A DNA stretch of 37,582 bases from Candidatus Izemoplasmatales bacterium (GTDB taxonomy: Bacteria; Bacillota_I; Bacilli_A; Izemoplasmatales; Hujiaoplasmataceae): the NCBI GenBank assembly GCA_028691315.1, contig JAQUZN010000009.1, forward strand, positions 1 to 37,582, read 5' to 3'. This document shows, in pieces, positions 25,312-33,621 of the stretch; position 1 is the stretch's first letter, and the number at the start of each line of letters is the position of its first letter. Both the position numbers and the translations under genes were made by a program. The notes under the pieces are model-generated. The model was given only the letters and a program-made list of their open reading frames with translations, was not told the origin of the DNA and did no database searches.

Positions 25312-25977
25312 CTAAAATATCTCCTTCAAGACTTTCATATATTGATCTAATATTTTGTCTATTTCTTTTCTTAAATTTTCAATATAAGCTTCTTCATTTT
25401 GGCATTCAATATTGAAGTCAATATTACTTAAATCCAATTTCTCTTCAATTATATCATCAAAGCTATGCTTGATTTGCTCGCCTACAGATTCCTCATCTAA
25501 ATCATCTTCAATGACATCTGACAAATCTTCAAGTGTGTTTCGCTTAAATATTGTGTTCAATATTTTTGTTATAAAAGTTTTGATAAATAAAAATATGTCG
25601 ATACTTTTTTGTTTTCTTTCATAGAAATCGTAAAAGACACTTCTAAAGATTACTCTATCTGACTCTGTTTCTAAATTTACTTGTTCACTGATTAAATTTA
25701 TAAATTCCTCTTTTTGAAGATTCTTCTCTTGCTCAGAATAGATCCCACTGTTATATTTTCTTAATGCGCTTATTATATAAACCATAGAAATTCTTAGTCC
25801 TGGGCTCCCAAGTTTCGTATACATTTGTTTATAAATCTTATTATTTAGCTTATATTTCATCAATTCCTTGACTAAACCGCCTAATCCAATTCCAGATTTG
25901 CCAATTATGCCAGTTTTATAATTATCTTTAATAATGCTGTTTGCTCTGCTATTTCGATTTCTTTTTGATGAACCCAT
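25312..25977 (-). CDS. QatB-position protein
   Basis: 221 aa, unknown fold. It opens MGSSKRNRNSRANSIIKD with a glycine-rich stretch GIIGKSGIGLGGLVKEL, then a helical region (LRISMVYIISALRKYN) and a very acidic C-terminal part (VIEDDLDEESVGEQ). A flexible M-G-[ST]-rich N-terminus with glycines is what I recall for QatB proteins, but that likeness is weak and the call rests mainly on order: second gene, directly before the QueC-like gene. GAGGAGAT lies 6 nt before the ATG, and the start shares one base with the previous stop (TAATG). Recent work suggests that QatB is the substrate QatC modifies at its N-terminus; I cannot test this here. Confidence 0.6.
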   Translation of the reverse strand: MGSSKRNRNSRANSIIKDNYKTGIIGKSGIGLGGLVKELMKYKLNNKIYKQMYTKLGSPGLRISMVYIISALRKYNSGIYSEQEKNLQKEEFINLISEQVNLETESDRVIFRSVFYDFYERKQKSIDIFLFIKTFITKILNTIFKRNTLEDLSDVIEDDLDEESVGEQIKHSFDDIIEEKLDLSNIDFNIECQNEEAYIENLRKEIDKILDQYMKVLKEIF

Positions 25978-26654
25978 TATATTATCTCCTCTATTTTAGA
26001 AATTAACCACTCATATTTATTCTTAATTCTTTCATTTGAAATTAAATCTTTGTTTATTAAAATTAATTTATACATAGACATAAAATCTGTTATTGCTACA
26101 GAATTAATTTTACAAAAGTTTAAATAATTCATATAATAATAACCATCTTCATCAAGTTTAAATAAACTTGTAATGATTTTTTGAGTTAAACTTGATTTTT
26201 CAATCATATAGTCAAGGTTTTTTTTATCAATTATAATTCTTGGATATATAGCCTTTGTGGTTTCCAATACATAAGAGTCAACTAATGCTTCACCAAAAAG
26301 TATCTTCTCGCTATGATAGAAGTCACCAATACATATTGCGCCTCTAGAAAGAATCCCTCTTTCTAGCAAAAATCCTTGAAAGGCACAAGCTGAATTTAAT
26401 AATATTATTAGTTGAGCTTGATTATCAAAATCATCAGAATTTATTGAACAGCAAACACTATCTGACAGTATTGTTACTCTTATACTATTGCGGTTTCCTA
26501 ATTCCATGCCTTTGCCAATCGCAATATTCATTTTTAATATTGCTTCCATTGCTTTGATTACATTATTATGCTGTGTTTTATCCTTGCTCTTAATCATATT
26601 TTTAAATCCTAAAATGTCAACAAATAAAACCAGTCTTTCCTCATAATCAAACAT
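25977..26654 (-). CDS. Class III nucleotide-cyclase-like protein heading the Qat-like operon
   Basis: 225 aa from ATG 26652-26654 (GGAGG 6 nt upstream; a longer frame start has no site). The layout follows the cyclase homology domain: β1 RLVLFVDILGFKNM with metal-binding D13; VTILSDSVCCSI with the second aspartate D65; then LSRGAICIGDFY and FGEALVDSYVLETTKA, matching the R-G-x-x-x-G...G-x-x-V-x-x-A-x-x-L-E order of adenylate/guanylate cyclases. The usual base-selecting lysine and VN-x-A-x-R residues are replaced, so the substrate could be unusual or the site could be a sensor. In qatABCD this first position holds the ATPase QatA, which is absent here. No membrane segment is seen. Confidence 0.75.
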   Translation of the reverse strand: MFDYEERLVLFVDILGFKNMIKSKDKTQHNNVIKAMEAILKMNIAIGKGMELGNRNSIRVTILSDSVCCSINSDDFDNQAQLIILLNSACAFQGFLLERGILSRGAICIGDFYHSEKILFGEALVDSYVLETTKAIYPRIIIDKKNLDYMIEKSSLTQKIITSLFKLDEDGYYYMNYLNFCKINSVAITDFMSMYKLILINKDLISNERIKNKYEWLISKIEEII

Positions 26655-26719
26655 ATAAATCCTCCAAAAAAGCATCCTTTTCAATGACGTTTCTGTAATT
26701 CTTTTTGTTATTTGATTGT

Positions 26720-26728
26720 ATTATACCA
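26720..26728 (-). promoter_or_regulatory. Extended -10 promoter of the Qat-like operon
   Basis: TGGTATAAT on the minus strand, about 65 bp before the cyclase start. The TG-n-TATAAT form works without a good -35, and none is seen at 17 bp. Confidence 0.6.
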
Positions 26729-26874
26729 CTAATAATGAATATTTAAATACTATCGTGTTACTCTATTGGTTTTTAGCTAATATTTGAAGTTGTTTTCATT
26801 TTTATGGTGATGATCAACTCTTCAAAAGAGATTATCTCCTACTATTTTTGAATAACAGAAAAAGCATTATAAAA

Positions 26875-26919
26875 AAGACGTAAATTAACACCAATTTAAT
26901 GTGTTTCTATTAACGTCTT
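26875..26919. terminator. Hairpin between the IS256 relic and the Qat-like operon
   Basis: AAGACGT (26875-26881) and ACGTCTT (26913-26919) pair, and inner ACAC/GTGT also pair. A-rich sequence on one side and T-rich on the other make it a possible bidirectional terminator. It could also be an old IS end. Confidence 0.45.
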
Positions 26920-26989
26920 ATCTTATTATTATTTAGAACTTAGTTCCTTCGAAACATCTTATAATATTCCGTTATTAGAAAAATTAAGA

Positions 26990-27590
26990 TTAAAAAGATG
27001 TATTGATTATTTTCTACGAGTCCGATTACTTTCGGATAGACTTAACTCCAATTGCTTTTAAACAAATCTAGTTGAACGATAGCCGTTTTTTTGTTTTCGG
27101 CTCTGTAGATCTTTTTGAAAACTCTCAACGCTGACGATGACTTGTTCGGTAATGTTTGAGATCGTTGTCGTATTGTATTTTTTTGAGTACAGAGATTCAA
27201 CGATAATTGTTATTTCTTCATTCGTTAAGCCAGTTTAAAATAGGATGACAATGATTTCTCGGTTCTCGTATCTCTTCATTTGTACTTAGGAACAATTGGC
27301 GATTCAAACTCTGAGTTCCTGTCTCTTGGAATCATTAAACTCAGTTCACCATGGGTAGTGTTTAATTTGCGCTCATATATTCCGTTCCTAGAATTGACTA
27401 AATTGAATCCATTTCGATCATATTTTTAATATTTTAAAAATGAAGTCATTTCCAAATTCAATAGATCATTAAGTGCTTTTTCAAGTTCAACTCGAAACAG
27501 GTCTAGAATTGATTCATTTAAATTTTGATTTGATAGAATACAATTCATTTGTTTTGTGGTAAAAATCATTCATTGGAAATCTTCCTGTGT
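26990..27590 (-). pseudogene. IS256-family transposase relic (N-terminal half)
   Basis: The minus strand reads, across several stops, LFRVELEKALNDLLNLEM, TSFLKY, YDRNGFNLVNSRNGIYERKL, TTHGELSLMIPRDRNSEFES, then TGLTNEEITIIVESLYSKKYN and TTISNITEQVIVSVESFQKD. This is the N-terminal half of an IS256/mutator transposase (RNG-x-Y-x-R, PRDR-x-x-x-F, TGL/MS-x-x-EI, ISNITE). The catalytic DDE half is missing. At least four stops show long decay. Ends are approximate. Confidence 0.8.
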
Positions 27591-27837
27591 GTGAAGCGTG
27601 TGCAAACTCAATTATACACTAAGGGTTTCTCTTTTAATATTCCTAATTTCAACTCATTATCTAAATTCTATTTATACAAAATATTATATGCTCTCTATAT
27701 TTGTTCATTGGATTTTGTGCTTTTAAAACAGGTACTTTGTATAAACATGTTATTATTTCTATACGAACAATTTTCATTTAAACACACTTATTAATTGCGT
27801 TTGATTTATGAATTAGAATTTATGTGAGAAAATTTTC
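27591..27837. other. Spacer upstream of the IS256 relic
   Basis: AT-rich with no convincing gene. GCAAACTCAATTATACACTAAGGG (about 27602-27625, written here in outline only as a TATACAC-containing end) might be the outer end of the IS256 element, but no matching partner end is visible. Confidence 0.3.
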
Positions 27838-29379
27838 TCACTCATCAACATCTTTAATGCCCTCATCATATGGGCTCCAACCATCAATATCATAAGGACT
27901 TGAATTAGAATATTCATTATTTTCTGCATTTTCGGCTTTATCATACCAGTATAATGCATAATCAATATCAGCTTCTACAAAAATACCTTCTTCATAGAAC
28001 TCGCCCAAGCGATTCATTGCATCTGAACAATTATTTTCAGCAGACATTTTATACCAAGTAAATGCTTGTTCAAGATTCTTAGCACATCCAATCCCTTTTT
28101 CATAACACTCACCAAGTTGAAATTGAGCTTCTGAATCTCCTTGATCCGCCGCCTTCTCAAACCAGTATAGCGCTCTCTTTTTATCTTTTTTTACACCTGA
28201 GCCATCCAAATATCGCCATCCTAAATTTAGTTGATATATTGAAGAACCCTTTTCGCCAAGCATTTCAAACCAGTACTTGGATTGTGAATAATCTACTTGA
28301 GTTCCATATCCGTGGGCAAAACACTCTGCTATGTGATTTTGGACTTCAAATGAACTACGAGGAGAAATTTTCAAAAACCAATAAAGTGATTTTTCTAAAT
28401 CCTTGTTGATTATCTTTCCTAAATAATACTGATTAGCCAAAAACTCCTGAGCATCAAAATTTCCTTTTTCAGCTAACTTAGTAATATATTTAATGCCCTC
28501 AATCACATTTTTATCAACATATTCACCATTTATTAAATATTTTCCATAACATAATATAGCTTGTTCATTTCCACTTTCAACCGATGTTTTTAGCAAATCT
28601 AATCCCTCATGTAAATCAGCTAGAACAATATACCCTTTCAAATAATAAATAGATAAATTATACATTGCCCCAGTATTTCCTTGTTCGTATGACTGCATAA
28701 ACCAGTCAAAAGCATAATTTAGATCAACCTTTCTTCCAATTCCAAGGTGATAGAAAACTCCAATATTATTTTGAGCAGGAGCGAATCCTTGGTCCGCTGA
28801 TTTCATATACCAATCAAATGCTAAATCTATATCTTTTTTGACTCCATGACCATATCGATAACAATCACCAAGTCTATTTTGTGCTTCATAATTTCCACTC
28901 TCACATGATTTAATTAACCAGTACAAGGCTTTTTGATAATCCTGTAAATATTCAACCCCATAATAATATTTATTCCCTAGTTCAAACTCATCCTTATCAG
29001 TTATTGGAAGATTTATAGGATCTGATTTTAACTGAATTTCGTTGATTGAATTCGTTAATTCTTTATTACAAGTGCGAACATAATCAGCAGTATTGTTTAT
29101 TGAGTATATTATGTCTTTATCCTCGATATCTGGAAAGAACAATTTTGAAATGATAGTGTGTGTTTCTTCAAGAGGGAATGGTACATTTTCTTTTTGGTAC
29201 ATACCTACTTTGTCAACAACACATTCAGCAATACCATTTTTTGTTTGAACACTCACATAATCTTCTGGTTTAATTGATAAATCCTTGCATAAATAATAAT
29301 ACTGCTTATCTGGAGCATTTTTAAAATGAACTAAAACAAAGAAATACCAAATCGTTCCATTAATGTTATTACCATCCAT
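27838..29379 (-). CDS. Sel1-like repeat protein with an N-terminal β-rich domain
   Basis: 513 aa from ATG 29377-29379 (AGGTG 6 nt upstream; the in-frame GTG three codons earlier is part of that site). From about residue 135 there are ten Sel1-like repeats of 36 residues, each with the A-x-x-x-LG-x-x-Y-x-x-G pattern and an ALYWY/FDWY helix, for example AQNRLGDCYRYGHGVKKD. These stack into a solenoid that binds proteins. The first about 115 residues (YYYLCKDLSIKPEDYVSVQTKNG) are β-rich and not recognised. There is no signal peptide, so it is cytoplasmic. It stands as a single gene with its own promoter in a defense island; it may sense or bind a phage or host protein. Confidence 0.85.
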   Translation of the reverse strand: MDGNNINGTIWYFFVLVHFKNAPDKQYYYLCKDLSIKPEDYVSVQTKNGIAECVVDKVGMYQKENVPFPLEETHTIISKLFFPDIEDKDIIYSINNTADYVRTCNKELTNSINEIQLKSDPINLPITDKDEFELGNKYYYGVEYLQDYQKALYWLIKSCESGNYEAQNRLGDCYRYGHGVKKDIDLAFDWYMKSADQGFAPAQNNIGVFYHLGIGRKVDLNYAFDWFMQSYEQGNTGAMYNLSIYYLKGYIVLADLHEGLDLLKTSVESGNEQAILCYGKYLINGEYVDKNVIEGIKYITKLAEKGNFDAQEFLANQYYLGKIINKDLEKSLYWFLKISPRSSFEVQNHIAECFAHGYGTQVDYSQSKYWFEMLGEKGSSIYQLNLGWRYLDGSGVKKDKKRALYWFEKAADQGDSEAQFQLGECYEKGIGCAKNLEQAFTWYKMSAENNCSDAMNRLGEFYEEGIFVEADIDYALYWYDKAENAENNEYSNSSPYDIDGWSPYDEGIKDVDE

Positions 29380-29423
29380 ATCGAACACCTAATTTCAAAT
29401 ATACTATTTCTTGATTGATAATT

Positions 29424-29452
29424 ATTATACAGTAATAAATGCCTATTAACAA
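29424..29452 (-). promoter_or_regulatory. Promoter of the Sel1-repeat gene
   Basis: TTGTTA (29447-29452), 17 bp, TATAAT (29424-29429) on the minus strand, 45 bp before the start codon. Confidence 0.75.
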
Positions 29453-29656
29453 TATTAGCTATGAAATAATGAATTTTTAGCCATATATTGATTTTATAAC
29501 AATAATACTCTCAATTAAAATTTGCCAGATTTGAATTCGAATAAATTAAAGCACTTGTAAGTAGATAGTCTATTATATTCATCTATAAAAATTGAAGAAA
29601 TGCCATTTTTATGAAGTGGTATAGAAATAGAACAGTGTGTAATGATACCGTATCTG
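29453..29656. other. Spacer, no gene seen
   Basis: AT-rich DNA between the Sel1 promoter and the Nudix-operon terminator. No open frame or RNA structure is convincing. Confidence 0.5.
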
Positions 29657-29689
29657 TAAAAATATTAAAGGCATTAGAATAAATGCTTT
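29657..29689 (-). terminator. Terminator of the helicase-Nudix operon
   Basis: On the minus strand AAAGCATT pairs with AATGCCTTT (one bulged base) and ATATTTTT follows. It lies 33-65 bp past the Nudix stop. Confidence 0.55.
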
Positions 29690-29721
29690 TCGCTCAGTCT
29701 AATTAGTAACTATTTTAAGTA

Positions 29722-30123
29722 TTATATATTTCCTTTATTATTTTGAAGCATTTCGATTATTGGCTTATCAGCCTGTGCAAAATCAATGCTTCTCATTTTT
29801 TCAACTGTTGCCCATTTTGAATTAATGTGTTCTGATAAAACTAAGGTTCCTTTTATTAATGTACATTTATAGCAATGCATTGTTATAACAAAGGTATTGT
29901 ATTCATGATGAATAGTCATCAAAAATTGATCAACAGTTATCAGAGAATCTAATTCTTCCTTAATTTCTCTAATTAACGCCTCTTCTTTAGTCTCTCCTAA
30001 TTCAACTTTTCCTCCAGGGAACTCCCACTTCTTTGCGAGTTCTCCTTGGTCTTTTCTTTGAGCACAGAAGTATGTTCCGTTTCTTTCTATAACTGCCGCA
30101 ACTACTTCAATATGTTTTTTCAT
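29722..30123 (-). CDS. Nudix hydrolase, MutT/NudG-like (deoxy)nucleoside triphosphate pyrophosphohydrolase
   Basis: 133 aa. The Nudix box is GKVELGETKEEALIREIKEEL followed by D in place of the usual glycine, with all metal-binding glutamates present. KHIEVVAAVIERNGTYFCAQR and KWEFPGGK are typical of the NudG/MutT group, which hydrolyses damaged or non-canonical (d)NTPs to the monophosphate. It starts 9 bp after the stop of the PLD-helicase gene, so the two form an operon. Nudix genes next to PLD-helicase-DUF3427 genes recur in other genomes, which suggests a joint role, but the mechanism is unknown. Confidence 0.92.
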   Translation of the reverse strand: MKKHIEVVAAVIERNGTYFCAQRKDQGELAKKWEFPGGKVELGETKEEALIREIKEELDSLITVDQFLMTIHHEYNTFVITMHCYKCTLIKGTLVLSEHINSKWATVEKMRSIDFAQADKPIIEMLQNNKGNI

Positions 30124-30132
30124 AAATACCTC

Positions 30133-32913
30133 TTATTTCTTTAGGAAGAAATCAAATTGCAAATATTCCGGAAGTGGATGATCAAGTTTAATGTCAAATA
30201 ATAAAGTCTTTTTTGAATTGCTTGATTCTCTAGGGTTTTCTAATTTTCCGGTTCCTATATAAGTGAATGGTAAGGTGATTCCATCTTCTTCGCTTGTTTT
30301 CCTTATAAAGAGGTGACTTACTTTTGAACCAATAAGTCCTCGATGATTTTGAAGAGTTGTTGAAGTTTCAGATTCCCACTTAAATATACTTGGGCTTTCA
30401 AACTCATCTTCATATTTCAAATGTTCTATTCTTACCTTATCTTTTTTAAGATTAGCCAATATATATACTGTTCCATCTTTTTCTATCTTTGTTCCTTTAT
30501 AGTATTTGTAAGTTTTTTCACAAAGGGCCATCATAAATTGTTCTGTTGTATAATTCCCGTATAACTTAAAATTACCATTAAACTCGCCAAATTCTACTGC
30601 ATATCTAGTCAACCCATATTCAATTAAATCAAGAATATGCTCTCTAAACTCAACGTTACTTAGTTCTAAGTTTAGAGTATACATATTATCTTCAAGTAAT
30701 ACATATTGGGTGTTGTTCGTTTTTTCTGCAGTAGACAAAAATTCATTTTGGAGATTTAATAACGCATTCTCAAATAGTTCTTTTTTAAAGAAGTCATGTT
30801 TTATACTTATGTGTTCTATTAGGTCTTCTTTATTAAGCTGTTGATATATCATTAACTCAGAAATGATTTCAAATTCATCAGGTCTAACTAGAGGTAATAG
30901 ATTTGATAGATATTCAATAAATCCTTTTTGTTCCGTATCAAATGCTGGAACTGATTCGCCTATTTTTTCTAGGAAATTGTAATAGGACTTATTTTTACCA
31001 GACATAATTACTTTAATAAAACGCATTAGTTCGGGAGCATAATCATAATTAAGAAAATCCATGTGTGTAGGTGGTATTGACTTGCCTACATATGATTTAA
31101 AGTTTTCATAATCCTTTTTAAGAAAAGCTCTCATATTAAAGTTCGTCGATTCAAGATACTTATTGATATCTTCTTTACTTAATTCATCAATATTAATAAC
31201 AACTCCAGGAATATCAATAGATTTAAAGTTATCTCTAACAAGATCCATTAGTAACTGTTTTTCAATGATTGTACTTTCAGATAAAGATCCAAGCGCTTTA
31301 ATGATTTGAACACTTCTTTTATATGAATTACCTATAAAGTCTAGTACTGTAAGAAAAGACTTGTTTGTAAACTTTCTTAATCCTCTACCTAGTTGTTGTA
31401 AAAAGATAACAGAAGACTCCGTAGGACGAAGAAATAAAACCATATTGATTCCTGGAACATCTACACCTTCGTTAAGAATGTCCACCGTAAAGATGATTTG
31501 AAGTGCATGTGCTTCATCATGCAAATCATGAAAGGCTTTGATTCTTTCCCCTGTATTGCTTTGTCCGGTTAAATACATAGTTGCATATCCTAATAGACTC
31601 ATATTATCAGCCATTAATCTTGCATGTTCAACGCTTCTGCAATATCCAATTGCTTTTAATTTATCTTGAGGAAGATGCTTCTTTATCTCTTCTGATATAA
31701 ATTCACAGTTTTCTTGTTTAGATATCTCTTGAATTAATAAACGGATATCGTCATGTCCATAATTGACTAGTTTGTCTCTGATTCCAAAGTAATGGAATGG
31801 AACAACTAAGTCATTAATAATCGCATCTCTAAGCCTTAAATCAAAAGGAACGTTTTTATCAAAAATATCATAGATATCCTTATTATCCATTCGATCTGGA
31901 GTCGCAGTTAATCCCAAAAGAAATTCGGGTTTAAAATAAGTAATGATTTTTTGATAGGTATCCGCTGCAGCATGATGAACTTCATCTAAGACGATATAAT
32001 CAAATTCATGCGGATCAAATATTTCTAAATTATTTGACATTGTTAAATTCATCGAAAATATGAAAGATGAATCTATTTCTTTTGCGTTTCCCGAGAAAAG
32101 CCCTAGAGAAATATTAGATCCAAATACAGATCTAAAAATCTTTATTGCCTCAATTAATATTGTTTCTCGGTGAACAATGAATAGCAGTCTTTTTGCGCCA
32201 TAGTTTCTTGCATCAAACGCTGCTAAGTGTGTTTTCCCTGAACCAGTAGCCGCTATAACTAAAGCTTTATTAACCCCTTGATCTCTGTATCTTCTTAATT
32301 CTTTTAATGCTTTTCTTTGCATGTAATTTGGATTAACCGAAATGAAATTTGTATAATAATCCATATCCCACTTTTCAATAGAGTACTCGAGTTGGATAAC
32401 ATACTGCTTAATTAAGTCTTTTGAGAGTAGATTTGTTTGAGTCCATAATGATTCAAAGTCTGAAAATGCAGATTTATATGATTCACTCTTTTCTTTTGAA
32501 GATAGTAATATGTTCCATTCAATATTCTTAATCAAAGCAAATCTCGTGATGTTTGATGAACCTATTACAACTTCATATAAATCCGGAAAATCAAATAAGT
32601 ATCCTTTTGTATGAAACCCTTTATCTCCAAACGAATTGAAATCTATATGACAGGAAAAGTTTTTATATTTCTCTTGCCAGGAAAGAAATTGATTTAAAGA
32701 AGCAATATCAGTAAAGTTTTGATAAGTAGAGGTAATTATTTTTCCTTGTGCACCTCTTTCAAGTGCATCTGTAATTGCCTTTACTAATAGTACAATTCCA
32801 GCCTTTTTTATAAAACTAACAGAGAAATAGAAAGAAGAGCATTTTTCAATCGAATGAATAATATGCTCTAAAAATGTTTCTTTTGAGTGGTTAGCTAAGA
32901 ATTTGTTTTCCAT
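30133..32913 (-). CDS. PLD-nuclease / SF2 helicase / DUF3427 fusion
   Basis: 926 aa from ATG 32911-32913 (AGAGGAG 6 nt upstream; the longer frame has no site). Residues 1-135 are a phospholipase D-type nuclease with one HKD motif: HTKGYLF (101) and GSSN (118-121). A superfamily 2 helicase follows: Walker A AATGSGKT (221-228), DEVHH (310-314), LTATPDR, and motif VI FLQQLGRGLRKF. The C-terminal about 350 residues match the DUF3427 layout (IGSKVSHLFIRK, FTYIGTGKLENP). With one HKD, the nuclease would act as a dimer. Such proteins resemble restriction or defense nucleases. Paired with the Nudix gene. All motifs are intact. Confidence 0.9.
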   Translation of the reverse strand: MENKFLANHSKETFLEHIIHSIEKCSSFYFSVSFIKKAGIVLLVKAITDALERGAQGKIITSTYQNFTDIASLNQFLSWQEKYKNFSCHIDFNSFGDKGFHTKGYLFDFPDLYEVVIGSSNITRFALIKNIEWNILLSSKEKSESYKSAFSDFESLWTQTNLLSKDLIKQYVIQLEYSIEKWDMDYYTNFISVNPNYMQRKALKELRRYRDQGVNKALVIAATGSGKTHLAAFDARNYGAKRLLFIVHRETILIEAIKIFRSVFGSNISLGLFSGNAKEIDSSFIFSMNLTMSNNLEIFDPHEFDYIVLDEVHHAAADTYQKIITYFKPEFLLGLTATPDRMDNKDIYDIFDKNVPFDLRLRDAIINDLVVPFHYFGIRDKLVNYGHDDIRLLIQEISKQENCEFISEEIKKHLPQDKLKAIGYCRSVEHARLMADNMSLLGYATMYLTGQSNTGERIKAFHDLHDEAHALQIIFTVDILNEGVDVPGINMVLFLRPTESSVIFLQQLGRGLRKFTNKSFLTVLDFIGNSYKRSVQIIKALGSLSESTIIEKQLLMDLVRDNFKSIDIPGVVINIDELSKEDINKYLESTNFNMRAFLKKDYENFKSYVGKSIPPTHMDFLNYDYAPELMRFIKVIMSGKNKSYYNFLEKIGESVPAFDTEQKGFIEYLSNLLPLVRPDEFEIISELMIYQQLNKEDLIEHISIKHDFFKKELFENALLNLQNEFLSTAEKTNNTQYVLLEDNMYTLNLELSNVEFREHILDLIEYGLTRYAVEFGEFNGNFKLYGNYTTEQFMMALCEKTYKYYKGTKIEKDGTVYILANLKKDKVRIEHLKYEDEFESPSIFKWESETSTTLQNHRGLIGSKVSHLFIRKTSEEDGITLPFTYIGTGKLENPRESSNSKKTLLFDIKLDHPLPEYLQFDFFLKK

Positions 32914-33025
32914 AGATACTCCTCTTTGCAACAAGAAAGTGTTCATCAATTTCTTCTACATATTCAAAAAAATACGGCACCTTTTAGTTTTATAATTGCT
33001 GTAATTTCTGAGTTGTATTTTCGCT

Positions 33026-33054
33026 ATTTTATAATGAAGCTATTGTACTGTCAA
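33026..33054 (-). promoter_or_regulatory. Promoter of the PLD-helicase/Nudix operon
   Basis: TTGACA (33049-33054), 17 bp, TAAAAT (33026-33031) on the minus strand, 112 bp before the chosen ATG. Confidence 0.7.
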
Positions 33055-33323
33055 TATTGTATTTAATACTCAAACGCCTAATATAACAATAAATATTTAA
33101 AACATTCAATTTCTACTCTACTTCATTATAATTTTATCATTATATCTTGATAAAACAATAGCATCCAAAAATAAACTTTTAATTTGATTATCTAAATAAT
33201 TGCACTCATAAAACACAAAATCAGAATTATGTCATCAAAATTTCTAAACTTAAAAAATAAAAACTTACTAGCCAATACCAAGTGCTATAAAAATATTTTG
33301 CATAGTGAAGAACACAATTTTCT
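33055..33323. other. Spacer, no gene seen
   Basis: AT-rich DNA between the PLD-helicase promoter and the GC-richer block next to R1 copy 2. No open frame or structure is convincing. Confidence 0.5.
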
Positions 33324-33412
33324 TGACACTACCAGCCCGATGCCTAAGTGTCACTGAATGTAGAGTTAGTTCAAGTCCCGGAGGCGATGCCATAGGTGCA
33401 ACAGAATGCTAG
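33324..33412. repeat. GC-richer block with an imperfect tandem duplication
   Basis: CGATGCCTAAGTGTCACTGA (from 33338) and CGATGCCATAGGTGCAACAG (from about 33386) are diverged copies about 48 bp apart, each ending in GAATG-TAG. TGACACT/AGTGTCA (33324-33330 and 33347-33353) forms a small hairpin. The block is clearly richer in G+C than its surroundings. The second unit runs into R1. Confidence 0.6.
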
Positions 33413-33510
33413 GTAGGAAAAGAATGCAACACTTTGCACAAAAAGAACTCACTAGTAGACTAATGGGTTTAATCAGGGATATTCTGGGATTTGTATAGAA
33501 AAGTGCGTAA
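33389..33510. repeat. Repeat R1, copy 2
   Basis: Partner of 9772-9892 in the same orientation. It keeps the hairpin AACTCACTAGTAGACTAATG (33446 onward, closing at 33469) and the GGGATATTCTGGGATTT block. Homology stops after AAAAGTGCGTA, where a run of 24-bp tandem repeats begins shortly afterwards. Confidence 0.9.
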
Positions 33511-33536
33511 CTGGAAGATTCTTAGCTACTGAAACA

Positions 33537-33618
33537 ATTTAGTTGCTTATACAAAGTAACATTTAGCTGCTTGTTCATAGTAACATTTAGTTGCTTGTTC
33601 AAAGTAACATTTAGTTGC
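33537..33618. repeat. 24-bp tandem repeat, 3.4 copies
   Basis: Units start at 33537, 33561, 33585 and a partial at 33609. Each begins ATTTAGTTGC or ATTTAGCTGC and ends AAAGTAAC or ATAGTAAC. They lie within 4 bp of the stop of the DUF6602 gene. There are no spacers, so this is not a CRISPR array. On the minus strand the unit is open in at least one frame. Confidence 0.85.
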
Positions 33619-33621
33619 ACT

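Noticed and set aside
23348-26654. A standard QatABCD system
   Set aside because: No P-loop ATPase matching QatA occurs in or next to the operon; the first gene is cyclase-like.
27549-27794. A plus-strand open frame of 81 codons
   Set aside because: Low-complexity, hydrophobic translation of AT-rich DNA overlapping the IS256 relic; no ribosome site.
33370-33393. GTTCAAGTCCCGG...GCCA resembles a tRNA T-arm and 3' end, which would suggest a tRNA attachment site
   Set aside because: The spacing to CCA fits, but the T-stem 5' side (GTTAG) does not pair with CCCGG, and no acceptor or anticodon part lies upstream. The string also belongs to the duplicated CGATGCC block.
33537-33618. Possible CRISPR array
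   Set aside because: The 24-bp units are directly adjacent with no spacers and no cas genes are present.
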